Of a stretch of DNA of 64,000 bases, positions 36,446 through 47,812 are shown piece after piece. How positions within the stretch are numbered: the first letter of the stretch is position 1; each line of letters opens with the position of its first letter. The position numbers and the translations under genes are program-made. A model generated the notes under the pieces. The model made no database searches. It saw only the letters and a program-made list of their open reading frames with translations, and was not told the origin of the DNA. Source of the stretch: Zygnema cylindricum (taxonomy: Eukaryota > Streptophyta > Zygnematophyceae > Zygnematales > Zygnemataceae); the NCBI GenBank assembly GCA_037447655.1, contig JBBHKE010001064.1, forward strand, positions 62,001 to 126,000, read 5' to 3'.

Positions 36446-37889
36446 ACTCCCCTAAATCTTTAGACTCAGTTACTCACTTAATCCAATAGCATCTCTGCAA
36501 AAATGTAACTTAGGAGCAGGAAAGGTGTTTGTTAACATGTCAGCCACCATCTTCTCATTCGGTAAATAACACAGTTTGACGACTTTTGCAAGTACTTTTT
36601 CTCTAACAAAGTGAAGTCTAACATCCATGTGTTTGCTCTTAAAGTGATGGTTCGGGTTAGAGGCAATTGCAATGGCTGCCTGGTTGTCACACCAGATAGC
36701 TTGAGGGCCAATTCACATATACCCAAGTTCTTGTAAAATGAACTTGACCCATAGGAGCTACTTGAGGGCGGAAGCTGCTGCCATATATTCTGACTCCATT
36801 GTGGATTGAGCTGTAACCTTTTTCTAATTTGCTACTCCAGCAGCAAGTTCTATCGCCAATCTTCAGAACAAAGCCGGTCCTAGATTTCCGGCTTGGCATG
36901 TCTCCATAGCTAGCATCGCTCCATGTCTGTATTTTCACCGCTCCTCCTCCGAGTACAAGCTTGAGATTTCGAGTACCTGCAAGATATCTCAACACCATTT
37001 TTGCTGCTTCCCAATCTGCCTTTTTAGGATTCTGCAGACTTCTACTCATGACTCCCACAGTTGCTGCAATGTCGGGTCTCGTACGGTTCATAAAATATAT
37101 AAGACTTCCAACTACTTGTCGATATAGTTTTGAAGCCATAAACTCTTCCTCCTCTGTCTCTAGATTCTTACAAACCATTTTGCCTGAGTCTGACTCAATT
37201 CTTTTCAATTTCTGCCTGAATTCCATGGGAGTTATTGATCCTTTCACATCTTTCATTTCAAATCTTTCTAGCATGTTACCTATTGCTTCTTTCTGAGTCA
37301 ACATAGTCAACCTTTTGTTTTTGTCTCTTTCTACCTGTATACCTAAGATATACTTGGCCTCTCCAAGGTCCTTCATCTCAAACCTAGACCTTGAAGCGGC
37401 TTTAATGCGGTTTATTTCATCCATTGACTTACTTATTAATAATAGATCATCCACATATACAGCAATGTAAATTACCCCATCCTCTCCTTATAGAACATAT
37501 ATAGAATGATCTGAGCTAATTCTCTTAAAACCTAGCCCAGTCAAAAACTCATCTAACTTCAAATTCCATTGACGTGGGGCTTGTTTTAGCCCATATAAAG
37601 ATTTCATCAATTTTCACACTAATTCTTCCTTTCCCTTTTCAACGTACATTTCACGTTGTTTCATATAAATGGTTTCTTCTAACTCTCCATGCAAAAAGGC
37701 AATTTTAACATCCATTTGTTGTATTTCTATATTCTCTATAGCTGCTAGACTTAGCAAAATTCTGACAGTGGGAAATCTGACAACTGGAGAGAAGGTTTCC
37801 TCAAAGTCAATGCCTTCTTTTTGATTATACCTCTTGGCGACTAGTCTGGCCTTATACCTCTCGATGGTGTTGTCCGGGTTCAGCTTCAC
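36446..37889 (-). pseudogene. Ty1/copia reverse transcriptase/RNase H (5' truncated)
   Basis: The N-terminal RT part at 37889-37614 has [25 protein letters not shown] and [15 protein letters not shown]. The remainder at 37454-36687 has the YVDD box (its Val codon is GTG), KDLGEAKYILGIQ, YRQVVGSLIYFMNRTRPDI and the RNase H start SDASYGDMPSRKSRTGF. After WSSK the frame shifts, but the remaining RNase H text (MESEYMAAAS) and the tail continue in another frame to about 36490. A purine run ending in GGGGAG at about 36447 followed by TGTTGTAA may mark a polypurine tract and LTR start. Integrase and gag are missing upstream (37900). Confidence 0.88.
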
Positions 37890-38089
37890 CTTGAATACCC
37901 ATTAAGGTTTACTCCATAAGCTTTCATCCTGTCCAACACCTTCAAAATGATGCTTTCTTCTTCCCTACGATCATATGTTGCCGTAGGGTGCTCCCCAATA
38001 CAACGGTCGTCGGATAGAAGTTGTTCAAAGATGACAGTTTTACATACAAAAGAGAGAGGAAGATAACGGATTAGTAGGGGGTATATGGG

Positions 38090-38350
38090 CTCAACAAATA
38101 AAACGAGAAAAAGGACGAACACTGAGAGACGCAATAGTGAGAAGAAGGGAATGAGAGAGAAGATTACAGAAAGGGTATAGGACAAAATGAGTGAGAGAGA
38201 GAGGGGAGAAGAGAGGGAGAGAGAAAAGTAAGCAAAGGAAATAAAAAGAATGTGAGAGATGGACGATGCGAAAAGGAAGAGGTAAAGGCATAAAAAAAAA
38301 GAGAGAATGAAAAAAGAGGAAGAATAAGAAGGTAGAGGGAGCGAGGGATA
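38090..38350 (+). repeat. GA-rich low-complexity tract
   Basis: A purine-rich stretch (GAGAGA, AGAGGGAGA, AAAAAGAGAGAATG units) lies just upstream of the truncated copia RT. Its long open frames on the minus strand are an artefact of composition. Confidence 0.75.
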
Positions 38351-38399
38351 TGAAGAAACATGATGAACTGCGCACTTACCCAAAAACCCTTCAGAAACC

Positions 38400-39050
38400 C
38401 TATAAATTATAGCGACGGTAATGGCGCAATTCCTCTTGTTGTTTCAGCATATTGTTGTGTACCCTAATACTGTTGTAAACCCTAAAATGAGGTATGGAGT
38501 CGATAGATGTCGCGAGACTCAGCGAGGCAGCGGGGAGACGATCCGTATCTTGCCGAAAAAATGGCGGCGTCATGTGAAAATGGCTCTGCAAGATTCTGAA
38601 TTCACCCACCAGAGGACGAAGATGTGGTTGGGAAGGAAAAAAAATAACAAACATTGTACTTATAATATCTGTATTTATAGATATTTCTCTATACAAAATT
38701 TATTTGTTTATTTACATTGTTTGCTTGTAAATTTCAAAATTTGTCACTGTTATTGTACGAAAAAATAATATTTCCATTTGTACCATCGAATTTGAACCTT
38801 GAAAAGTCATTTTTTTGAGTATTTTTCTCACAAAAATAAATACAACTACTTATTTTTTTATGAATATATTTGCATTTTCGCAAAACATTTACGATAGTCG
38901 ACCGAAAAAAAAGATATAAAAACGACAAAGCACAATTTCAAACATTTTGACGTCAGAATCTGTAATTAGCGGTTCATTAACCCGCTAGATCAAAAAATTC
39001 CGTACACTTCCGCCAGATTCGTCAATTATTGACACGCTGTCATCGCGATA
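38400..39050. other. No gene recognised
   Basis: Open frames at 38400-38768 on both strands lack family features and splice context. The rest is AT-rich. Confidence 0.35.
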
Positions 39051-39175
39051 GTACACCGCGCATCGTAATTAGAGTAAATTACTCTAATTCGGTCGCTCGA
39101 AATTTCGACTCTTTCACATGAAATAGAGTAAATGATTCTAATTTTTTCATTATTCTATTTAAGGTAAAGTTTAAT
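39051..39175 (+). repeat. MITE-like repeat, copy B
   Basis: It is a direct copy of 34397-34530: ACACCGCGCATCGTAATTAG, AATAGAGTAAATGATTCTAA and CTATTTAAGGTAAAGTTTAA in the same order. The 3' ends differ. Confidence 0.65.
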
Positions 39176-39405
39176 TTCCAACGGAAAGCCTTTGCCGTAT
39201 TAGGTGACATTTGTCACATTATTACGTGTATTAATACAGTGAAAGCGCGGCAAACTGTGGACATTGGATAGCAAGTGGATGGTACTTTTGGTGGGCTGTT
39301 CGTTGGAACCTTCAGCCAACGTGACTGAAAGCACATGGCGTGTATGACGTGTTCGGTTCTCATCGCCTGTTCGTGTTGACGATTGTTTTTACTTTTCACT
39401 TGTAC

Positions 39406-39483
39406 ATCGCGGACATCGTCCAGTTTGAAGAGACTCTCTTCAAACTGTACTATGTGCTTTTCAAACTGGACGATGTGCGCGAT
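39406..39483. repeat. Hairpin with 24-bp arms
   Basis: TCGCGGACATCGTCCAGTTT plus GAA on the left is matched by its reverse complement on the right with one or two mismatches; the loop is about 30 bases. A third, looser copy (CATCCTGTTTGAAGAGACTC) follows at 39484. Confidence 0.7.
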
Positions 39484-40415
39484 CATCCTGTTTGAAGAGA
39501 CTCTCCCCGTCAAAGTGGACGGCGTTCGCGATTGCTTCGCGAATCTATAAAAGTTAAAAATCCAACGGTCGATACTTACGCCTATAACGTTGGAGCCATC
39601 CAGTAAACATGTTTCGTCATGTTTCGTCTGACAAAAAAAAAATGTACGAATCTGTACGAAAGCGTACGGCGTCCAGTAAACAACCCCACTTTTCCTTTAA
39701 TGGAAGTTCACCCTTAGACAATAGTGTCGGGTATCGAGGACCTTTTGCAGATATTCGATATATATCGAATTTCAGGTAACCGATAATCGATACATCGCTT
39801 CGATATATCGAAAATCAAAATATCGTGATACATCGTCTATATATCGAGGCATTAAAAAAAATGAAAATTGTCACAGGTCTCCAAAGTCAAGTGCCTTTGT
39901 AGAAGGTGACCGTAAAATCTTTGCCGAAAAGAAATACGGTTTTTCCCTAAAAGTCAGTAGAGTGAAGGAGATCTCTGATGTACATTGACGCGGTACACTT
40001 GCGAAGTACATGTACATAATATGCAAGTACGGATTTCCATGCGAAAATGGTCGGTTTTCAAATCTTTGACGATTTTAAATATTTGATCGTCGGCTTACAA
40101 GGAACCACTCAGATCAAAACACGCATGTAAAAACTTGTTTACAGACGATACGCGATGTAACGGAGGCCTCTTTAATATATAAATTTTGTTGTCCGTACTA
40201 TTACAAAGACCTCCTGATGTAACCATACCCCAAATAAGTAATTATATGAATTACAGAATTAGTACTTTTTTGTCGGTTACATTTTGCGGCGTCTACCTTT
40301 AAGCCACGGAACGAAAATCACGTCGTACATGGCGTATCAGACAATTTGTCTTTTTTCGCTAAAATTACATATTATATAGAAATATAAAATATTAAATTTA
40401 AAAAAATACTATAAT

Positions 40416-40741
40416 CGCGATGTATATCGCGACAATATATGTTGGTCTCGGTACGATGCATCGAAAATTCTGCTCGATCGATATTCGATATATTGAATAT
40501 CGAAATTATCGCCATATGAATTTTACCCGATACCCAACACTATTAGACAGCTTCTCGGGCAGCCCAAAGTTCCAAACCCTAACGCTCAACCATCCACTCA
40601 CAAGTCTCAACTCTAGTGTTGGGTATCGGGTAAATTCATATCGCGATAATTTCGATATTCGATATATCGAATATCGATCGAGCAGCCTCCTCGATATATT
40701 GTACCGAGACCAACATAAATTATCGCGATATATATCGCAAA
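40416..40741. repeat. Large inverted repeat of ATCGATAT-rich sequence
   Basis: The left arm at about 40416-40542 and right arm at about 40616-40741 are about 126-bp inverted copies around a unique spacer of about 70 bp. Shared words: TATGTTGGTCTCGGTAC, CTGCTCGATCGATATTCGAT, ACCCGATACCCAACACTA. The arms are themselves rich in short palindromes (TATCGATA, TCGCGA). Confidence 0.8.
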
Positions 40742-41403
40742 AAATGGGTGTCCGTACAGTTAAAGTACGAAAAATCGTACGGATTGGGGGCGGTTTGAAA
40801 AAAAAAATCGGAAATAAAAATTGCATAAATATCCGGATATTTAGCTTCTTCGTACATTGATTCGATATATCGATTATCGGAAACCTAAAATTCGATATAT
40901 ATCGAATATCGGCAATAGGTCTTAAAGGCTCCAGGACATCAAGATCACGAACAAAATCCCACTGCTTGTCCGTATGGCCGTACGCAAATGCCGCCAAAAA
41001 CAGTACACCGTGAGTCGTTATTGGCTTACAGGTTTCTTTAGCGTATCGGAATAATTACCGCTATTTACGCTAATTGAGAATTTATACTTTTTCAAAAAAT
41101 ACATACATTCTAATTATTTACTTATACTAATTTGGTTTTTAAAAAAATTAAATACCCGCCCCAAAGATGTCTACACTATTATAGATACATGTTCAAAATT
41201 TGACAAATCGTACACAAATCGTACGCTCACACGGTCGAAACGCGGTTCTCAGACGAATATGTGCGAACGGGAATTTTGACAGCCCGATTTCATCCCCTTT
41301 TTAGAGCGAATATTGCCATGCATCCATGGTTACTAAAACCCATTAAATATACTTTTTCACTTGAAAAGGTACAATTGTGTACGGTCTGACACAAACCGTA
41401 CAC

Positions 41404-41625
41404 TACACCGCCAATCGTTATTAGCGTTGTGTACGCTAATTCCGTCCCGCTTTTTTTTGTTTTTTATTCTCAAATAGAATTATCCACACTATTTGAAAAA
41501 ATCCCTATTTACTAATTAGAATAGACGATTTCTTCGAAAATTTTCAAATTCATAATTAGCGTAAACCACGCTAATTATTCGTATACGCTAAAAAAACTTA
41601 CACGCTAATAACGATTGGCGGTGTA
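41404..41625. mobile_element. Small MITE with TA ends
   Basis: The left end TACACCGCCAATCGTTATTA and right end TAATAACGATTGGCGGTGTA are inverted copies (25 bp matching in all). The outermost TA at both ends fits a TA target duplication (mariner-like), 222 bp. Remnants of the same end sequence are at 17560-17583, 41004-41025, 41738-41762, 52735-52760 and 58028-58050. Confidence 0.75.
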
Positions 41626-41908
41626 CTCTATTTTGATGATAAAAATTGGAATAGAACCCTAAATGGCGTAAAAGAAAAAACAGAACAATTTACGCTATTT
41701 AAGAATTTGGAAAAAAAATGGAACCTTAAATAGCGTCCATTACGCTAATAACGATTCTCTGTGTACTGGAAGGGTACTCGAGGGAGGATTGCCAAGAGCT
41801 ACAAAACAAGTACAACTGTTTGTACTGCAGGCGTAATGGACACCTGTCGCAAAATGACTTGCGACACCCACAGTATTGTACACGTGTGAGGTTTTGTTTG
41901 CAAGATTT

Positions 41909-41940
41909 GGGAGGAGGAGGAGGAGGAGGAGGAGGAGGAG
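41909..41940 (+). repeat. (GGA)n microsatellite
   Basis: About ten GGA units. The poly-Leu, poly-Pro and poly-Gly frames across it are not genes. Confidence 0.85.
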
Positions 41941-42524
41941 CTGAGCGAGGGATAAGGGGCTCACACGTGTGTTTTTTGACATGGTCGGCCAATGAAAGGG
42001 AAGCATGTGGAAGACGATGAGGGTGAAAAAGATGGTGTGAGGGAAAGAGAGTGGTTAAAGTAAAAAAAAAAAGGGGAGAGAACGGAAATGAGAGATAGTG
42101 GAAAAGAAACCAACGACGTGTTTCTTTGTCTCCTTGTATCCCTTCCCCCCCCCCTTTTTGTGCTCTAGCTTCGAAAGGGAAAAACTGAAAAGCAGCAAAC
42201 CTATGTGAGGTGCTTGTCTCCCCCTCTTTTTTTTTCTTTTTTTGTCATTTAATGTCTGTAGTGGAATAAATCGTACTCTTTTTGATATAGCTTTCCACTG
42301 CAAAATGGTCAATTCTCATGAGTAACAGTCAGAAATATTTACGAGATGGAAGGTATTAGAAAATGTTTCCTATTAGAGTCTGCAATTGGCGTCACTTGTG
42401 GTAACGTAAACATGAACCCTAAAAACTTTGAATTTCCAGCTTATAGGTCTGGCAAGCCTTGCAGATTGACGTTTTCCCCCTTTGTGTTACTACTAAATCG
42501 CTAAAGACATGTTGACGACAAAAT

Positions 42525-42600
42525 TTAAAGAAAGAGAGAGAGAGAGAGGGAAGATAAGATGAAGAGGGAGAGGAGAAGAAGAGAGAGGGTGAGGGAGTGA
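42525..42600 (+). repeat. GA-rich tract
   Basis: AAAGAAAGAGAGAGAGAG followed by GAGGGAGAGG-type units. No gene is associated. Confidence 0.75.
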
Positions 42601-42869
42601 CCATCCGATAGGGATTATGTTTATGAAGAGCCAAACTAACTTTTATTGGCTTGTTTTGTATAACAGCTTAACAATAGTCATCCTTACCGTCGTGATATTG
42701 GAACAGGTTTTAATTAACAAAGTTTGTAGTCTTAATTCAGATGCAAGTCTTCTTGACTAAGAATCATAAAAAACTGATTAACACCCTCCATAGAGAGTAG
42801 AGATAGTAGCGATCCCGATTTTTGGTCAGTTTCGACTTCTTGTTCTATTTTCACTTTCCTATTGCCTGC

Positions 42870-43071
42870 TACACCTCTCATTGTTATTAGTGTTAATAAC
42901 ACTAATTCAGCCGTGACTTTTTTTGGCCAAAAATCACAAAATAGAGTTATCAACATAATTAAGGACGTGGACTACAATCTACCATGTCTCCTTGCACTAA
43001 ATCAGTATTATTAATTCCAATTTCACATTAACACTAATAAGTTTTTAACGCTAATAACGATGAGCGGTGTA
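42870..43071. mobile_element. Small MITE of the same TA family
   Basis: The left end TACACCTCTCATTGTTATTA and right end TAATAACGATGAGCGGTGTA are inverted copies with a few differences. Inside, both halves carry a TTATTAGTGTTAA-type word. About 200 bp, non-coding. Confidence 0.68.
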
Positions 43072-44499
43072 GTTTACTCTCCTACTTAGATAAGATTCGG
43101 TTGCGCATTTTTAAATAAAGACTTGTTTTTCACCGATTCAAATGTGCATTCCTGACCAATAAAAAAAAAGAATAATGTCAATAATACTCAATAAATTCTC
43201 GGTGGGGTCTGGATGCACAGCCTTGATTTGTATTATTGACCCAAATCTCGTCTAAACTTACTATTTTCTTTTAACAAATACAGATGAAGATGAACTGGAC
43301 TAATGGTTTCCACGAACACCAACTTGATGCACCTTTTTTTTTTTTTCTTTTAACTGAGCTTATAACTCTCCAAAGTACTCTTTGCAAGTCCAATCTCCAT
43401 GTACATTCACCAGCCGATGCACGACAAACAACTAAAATGTTGAAATCAAAAAGATTTCCACGAAAAACCAGATAAAATTTCCCACTCTGGAATGTCTCTC
43501 GATGGAAATCCTTGTACAAGAGTTGTTGATTAAGCACAATTGCCATCGAATGAACTTGATGTACATAGGAAAAATAGTCCAGTCACAAAAACAAAGGCAT
43601 CGACAGACTAGTAGGAGCTTTTTAACCATGAATCACCGTAACAGCCCACCCATTCTGGGTTACTCCCTAACACACTAATTTTTTACCCCTTATCAATGTC
43701 ATTTGTAAAATATAAAAGACATTCCAGGTTGTCTACTGTTTCAGGTCAAAATTTAGTAGACTTTGTGCTACAATATTAGCGTGGCAACTTCGAACGCAGC
43801 AGCGAGAATCGACAGACTATAGATTATATGCACCATAGTATCATGGACAATCACCATCATTATCATTATCATCATAATGTAGTATGGACAAATTACTATC
43901 ATCAACATCAAGAAGTTGTTTTCATTTTTGTTGATGCATTAGACAGATAAGTTCAGATAGACAATCAACGATGACATAGTAGCTATCATCTAAAACACAC
44001 TTTTTGTGTAAAAACATTCTTAGTGACAACCACGTTTTACGAGAGTCCTAAATCCTTGACATGAATTCAGGCTACACTTTGCATATAATAGTTAAGAAAA
44101 CGAAAAAAATGTTGACAGAGCAAGCCAAAATACATTTATCAATTGAAACCTATCTGAGCATTCTTCTAATAGTTGGGCCATGTTAAGCATTCTTCTAATA
44201 TAGAATTTATTCATTTACACCAAATCTACATATGCTCTTCGGACCGACAAAAAAACAAGTTATCACCAAAACCAAAAAGTGTACATTGGAAGGGAACCCA
44301 TCGGCACACGTTCGCATTTCTCTTTTGAAACAAGCCATCCACCAATAAATTTCCCTCCAAAAAAATTATCGTTCCTCCAAAAATGCCTCCAACACGAACA
44401 ACTAAAGACAACCTTACTCCACTTATAAAACTGGAAAAAGGATGTTACAAATACATGAAGGCCACACTTCTCTTCTTGCTCCGTTATTTCTTACAAATC
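43072..44499. other. No gene seen; includes 3' flank of the SAWADEE gene
   Basis: No exon is supported. A CATCATTATCATTATCATCA microsatellite-like stretch is near 43850-43880. The 3' UTR of the minus-strand gene ending at 44500 must lie here. Confidence 0.4.
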
Positions 44500-47400
44500 T
44501 CAAGATAGTCGAAGTCTCTTCAAAGGACGTTCTGGCTCTTGCTCGATCACATTTGTCAGTATTACTATTTTTTGTTCATCAGTTTGGACTTCTTCACCAT
44601 GTTTTCTCTTCCCAAAGTCAGAATGCGATTCGTCATCCTCTTCCGTTCCATTTTCCGTTGCAACATTCGGCGATAAATGTGAAACCATACCCTTATCAAC
44701 CACCGATTCTGTTTCCACACCTGGTTTTAACTCGGAAACAACTCCAACGCCATCTCCAGACTTACAGATTTCAGCCAAGTTATTCCCAACCACTTCATTT
44801 CTATCAGATAGTAGTGGAGGAGAATGATGGCTGTTACCATAAACTTGCGTTTGAGTTTCCACAACTGCTTCTATTTCTCTAACAACTCCGTCTTTCATCT
44901 CAATTTTTGCTGCTGCAATGAACACAGCCTCTTCATTATTACTGTTTCCAGGTAAGCTATTAACTACATCCTTGACAGCTTCCTGGGCAGCACAAACCAA
45001 ACGTTCAGCAATCAATACCTCTTCTCATCCCCTTGCTCTTCATTCTCTCCCTCCATTTTCTCTTGCCTTTTCGCATCCCGTTTCTCTTCATGTTCCACGT
45101 CCATTTTCTCTTCCTTTTTGTCATCCATTTTCTCTTCCTCTTTGACACCCATTTTTTCTTTTATTTCAAATCCCTTGCTACTCCTCTCCTCTACAGAAAA
45201 AGCAAATCCAAGCGGGGATCTTTCGATATCTCCACCAAGTTTACCACTCACAGCAGAGGCTAAACAATGAGTTTCCTGTGCGACGACAGATGGGACATCA
45301 TGTTGTAAATGATCATTTGACTGTTGAGACTTTTGTACACTCTCAGCTGTTTGTGGGGGCCCATCAGCAGGTGGAAATTGTAGGGCAGATGGTTTCATGT
45401 GTGAAACAGGAGATACCCTAGCTGAGTCTCCAGGAACATCGTAGTCTTTCACGGCGAAACTTTGAGGAATAGAAGAAGCAGCCAGCTTTGGGAGCTTCTC
45501 TAACTTCATTAGAAGGCTTAGAGCCTTGATTAAATCATCTGGAGTTAGATGACATAAACGAAAGCATGTTGCTGCAAGAAATGATTTGCGACTCTCCACA
45601 AAACAACAAAAACACATTCGTGAACCACCTGCAATAGACGAACAAAGAAAAAAAAATGTCAAGCAAATGAAAAGGTCTATAAGAGTAGAGCTTAGCGGAA
45701 ATCTGTTATACACAAAAGCTAAGAATGTAGGAACCAAAATACAAAATTGAACGCTCGCAGGTTTTTTATCTACACCAAATCTGTTCCAAAGTGAGGCACA
45801 TGAGGTTTATAGCACAAGACAAAAGCAAAAACTAACTAAATTCATTCTGAAAACACTTCACGCTATTGCACAACTTTTACTCGATAAGCTTCCTTAGTCG
45901 CATCAAGAATGCCAACCGAACAAATTCTTGCAATAGATGATTTAGAAATGAATGATTTAAAACCGGTCACTTTTAAATATACCATCTTTGATAAAGGGTG
46001 CAGATAAACTTTCGGTAACACCCTCATTATCATGGATTGCCAAATACCATGGACTGCGACACCTCATGCACACAAAGAGCGGGTCGAAACCTAAACCTTG
46101 TGCAATCCATATTGGTTACAGCAAAAGGTGGACAAAAGTCTTTACTGGACAATAGTCTTTACCGGACAAACAAAGCAAAACAAAGAGACAAGTCGTACAT
46201 TCATAAAAGGTGTATTCCAGAATGAGATTCTCACCAAACGACTTGCCAGGGCTTCCAACACTGATTTCCAATTGACCACGTAGAACGGTTCCACAACTAC
46301 ACTTGAAAGTCTCTTGCGCAGCAAATACATCGAAATTGTCATCGGTCCTCCATTTCTCCGCATTTTTTTTCTCCGTATCTTCAACTCCTGGTCCAACAAC
46401 AACAGCCTCATGCACTATATCTCCGGGTCCAACTCCATTCGTGCCTGTCCGACTCAAACTGCTGACTTTCGCTGATAGCACTTGTTTTATTTGCAAACCA
46501 AGCTCGGCAACCGAATTGTCCCATTCCAAATTGCTTTTCAAACGCTGTATTGTTCCAGGATAAACTTTTTGGAGGAGTTCTTTAACATGCTCATTCAGTT
46601 GTGCCTGGTCAAGTTCAGGCTCCGGCTCTGGTATATAACCTCCTGTCGCTGGATATAAAACACCACCATTCCTATTTGATGTATGAGCAGGTTCCCATGT
46701 ATAATTGCGAGCTTTCAACCACTCTGCAAATTCAGGATTGCATTTGGGATCTTTTTCTGTTAAAATGCACAAAGCTGAAAATTTTAGAATAACTCTTTTG
46801 CCGGCAAGCTCACTTGCCATCCATTTCATTTCGAATGAACATGAACATTTGTTTTTGGCCCGATGTTTTTCCCGTTTAATCTGTACATGATATCAGAAAA
46901 AAATTAAATTAAAAAAAAATGTCAACGAAAAACAAACATAGATATTGATCTTGCAATGACAAATAACAACAACTTGCCGGAAGAACAAATCAACCCAGCT
47001 TGACCAAGCACCTCATTTTTCTCAACGCATGATAAAGCAAAGTCTTGTTATGATTCAAGCTATCCAAAGGAAAATTGCCTCTTCTCGTCCCATTTGAAAC
47101 TCACAATACCATCCTTACATCTATAATAAAGCTTCCAGAAAATTATTCTACTCAAGCAATTAAGAAAAATACGTCAAACATATGAAATATAACTTCAATT
47201 ACTCGCAAAAATAGCGAAGGGAAGAGTTCCATGAAATCGCGTTAATGAATACCTTGAACACCATGGCATCAAAATACTTTGTTTCAACCTTTCGCCTTTG
47301 CAATGTCAACACTATCTGGCCCTCCTTGACTGAATCACAATCTTCGACCTCCATAGGTTTTGAACGAGATCGAATGCAAGCAAGGGCATCATCCACAGAA

Positions 47401-47807
47401 TCCATCCATTCATCCTCCGCGCTGGTAAACTCGGTAAAATGAATCCGAAGCCTTGGTTTCGAAGCATTTTTGCTAACATTCAAAAGAGGAAACCAGAAAA
47501 AGACAAGTCAAACACAACAGTACAGACTGACTTCGAACCTCCTCGATTTTCTGTCACCCCTTCTCACTATCAAGGTGTCAACTTTTTTCAAAAATGGAAT
47601 AAAATAAGACAAACAAACAAAAAAAAAATACTTCCTTTCTAGCCCTGCTGCAAAATACACCATCCGCCACCATCAGGGTGGGCAATAGATTAAATGCTCA
47701 AAAAGTGTTGTAGTGAAGTACCTATAGTCTGGAGTGACTTCACAGTCATACCAAGCTCCATCGGTAGTGGATATTGCTTCAAGTTTCACAACATTGTTTT
47801 CCGCCAT
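44500..47807 (-). CDS. SAWADEE-domain protein with long acidic C-terminal region
   Basis: SAWADEE domains are plant-specific chromatin-reading modules; in Arabidopsis SHH1 one binds methylated histone H3 tails. Exons on the minus strand are 47807-47722 (ATG), 47472-47253, 46880-46235, then 45628 onward to about 44500. Phases agree (2, 0, 1). SAWADEE features: LEAISTTDGAWYDCEV (start of domain), LRIHFTEFTSAEDEWMD, YFDAMVFK, then KREKHRAKNKCSCSFEMKWM. The third exon continues with CILTEKDPKCNPEF, and later a CSCGTVLRGQ sequence precedes the next exon. The fourth exon begins GSRMCFCCFVESRKSF and runs into a Lys/Glu repeat (EEKMD units). The frame then stops at 45012 while the other frame opens at about 45024 and runs to 44500, so the last part needs one inserted base or an unseen junction. 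Nuclear chromatin binding is inference from the domain; the C-terminal half is unrecognised. Confidence 0.75.
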
Positions 47808-47812
47808 GGGAA

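Noticed and set aside
37886-38383. 165-residue minus-strand frame rich in Ser, Phe and Leu, looking like a membrane protein
   Set aside because: It runs through a GA-rich low-complexity tract beside a truncated copia RT; the hydrophobic look is a composition effect.
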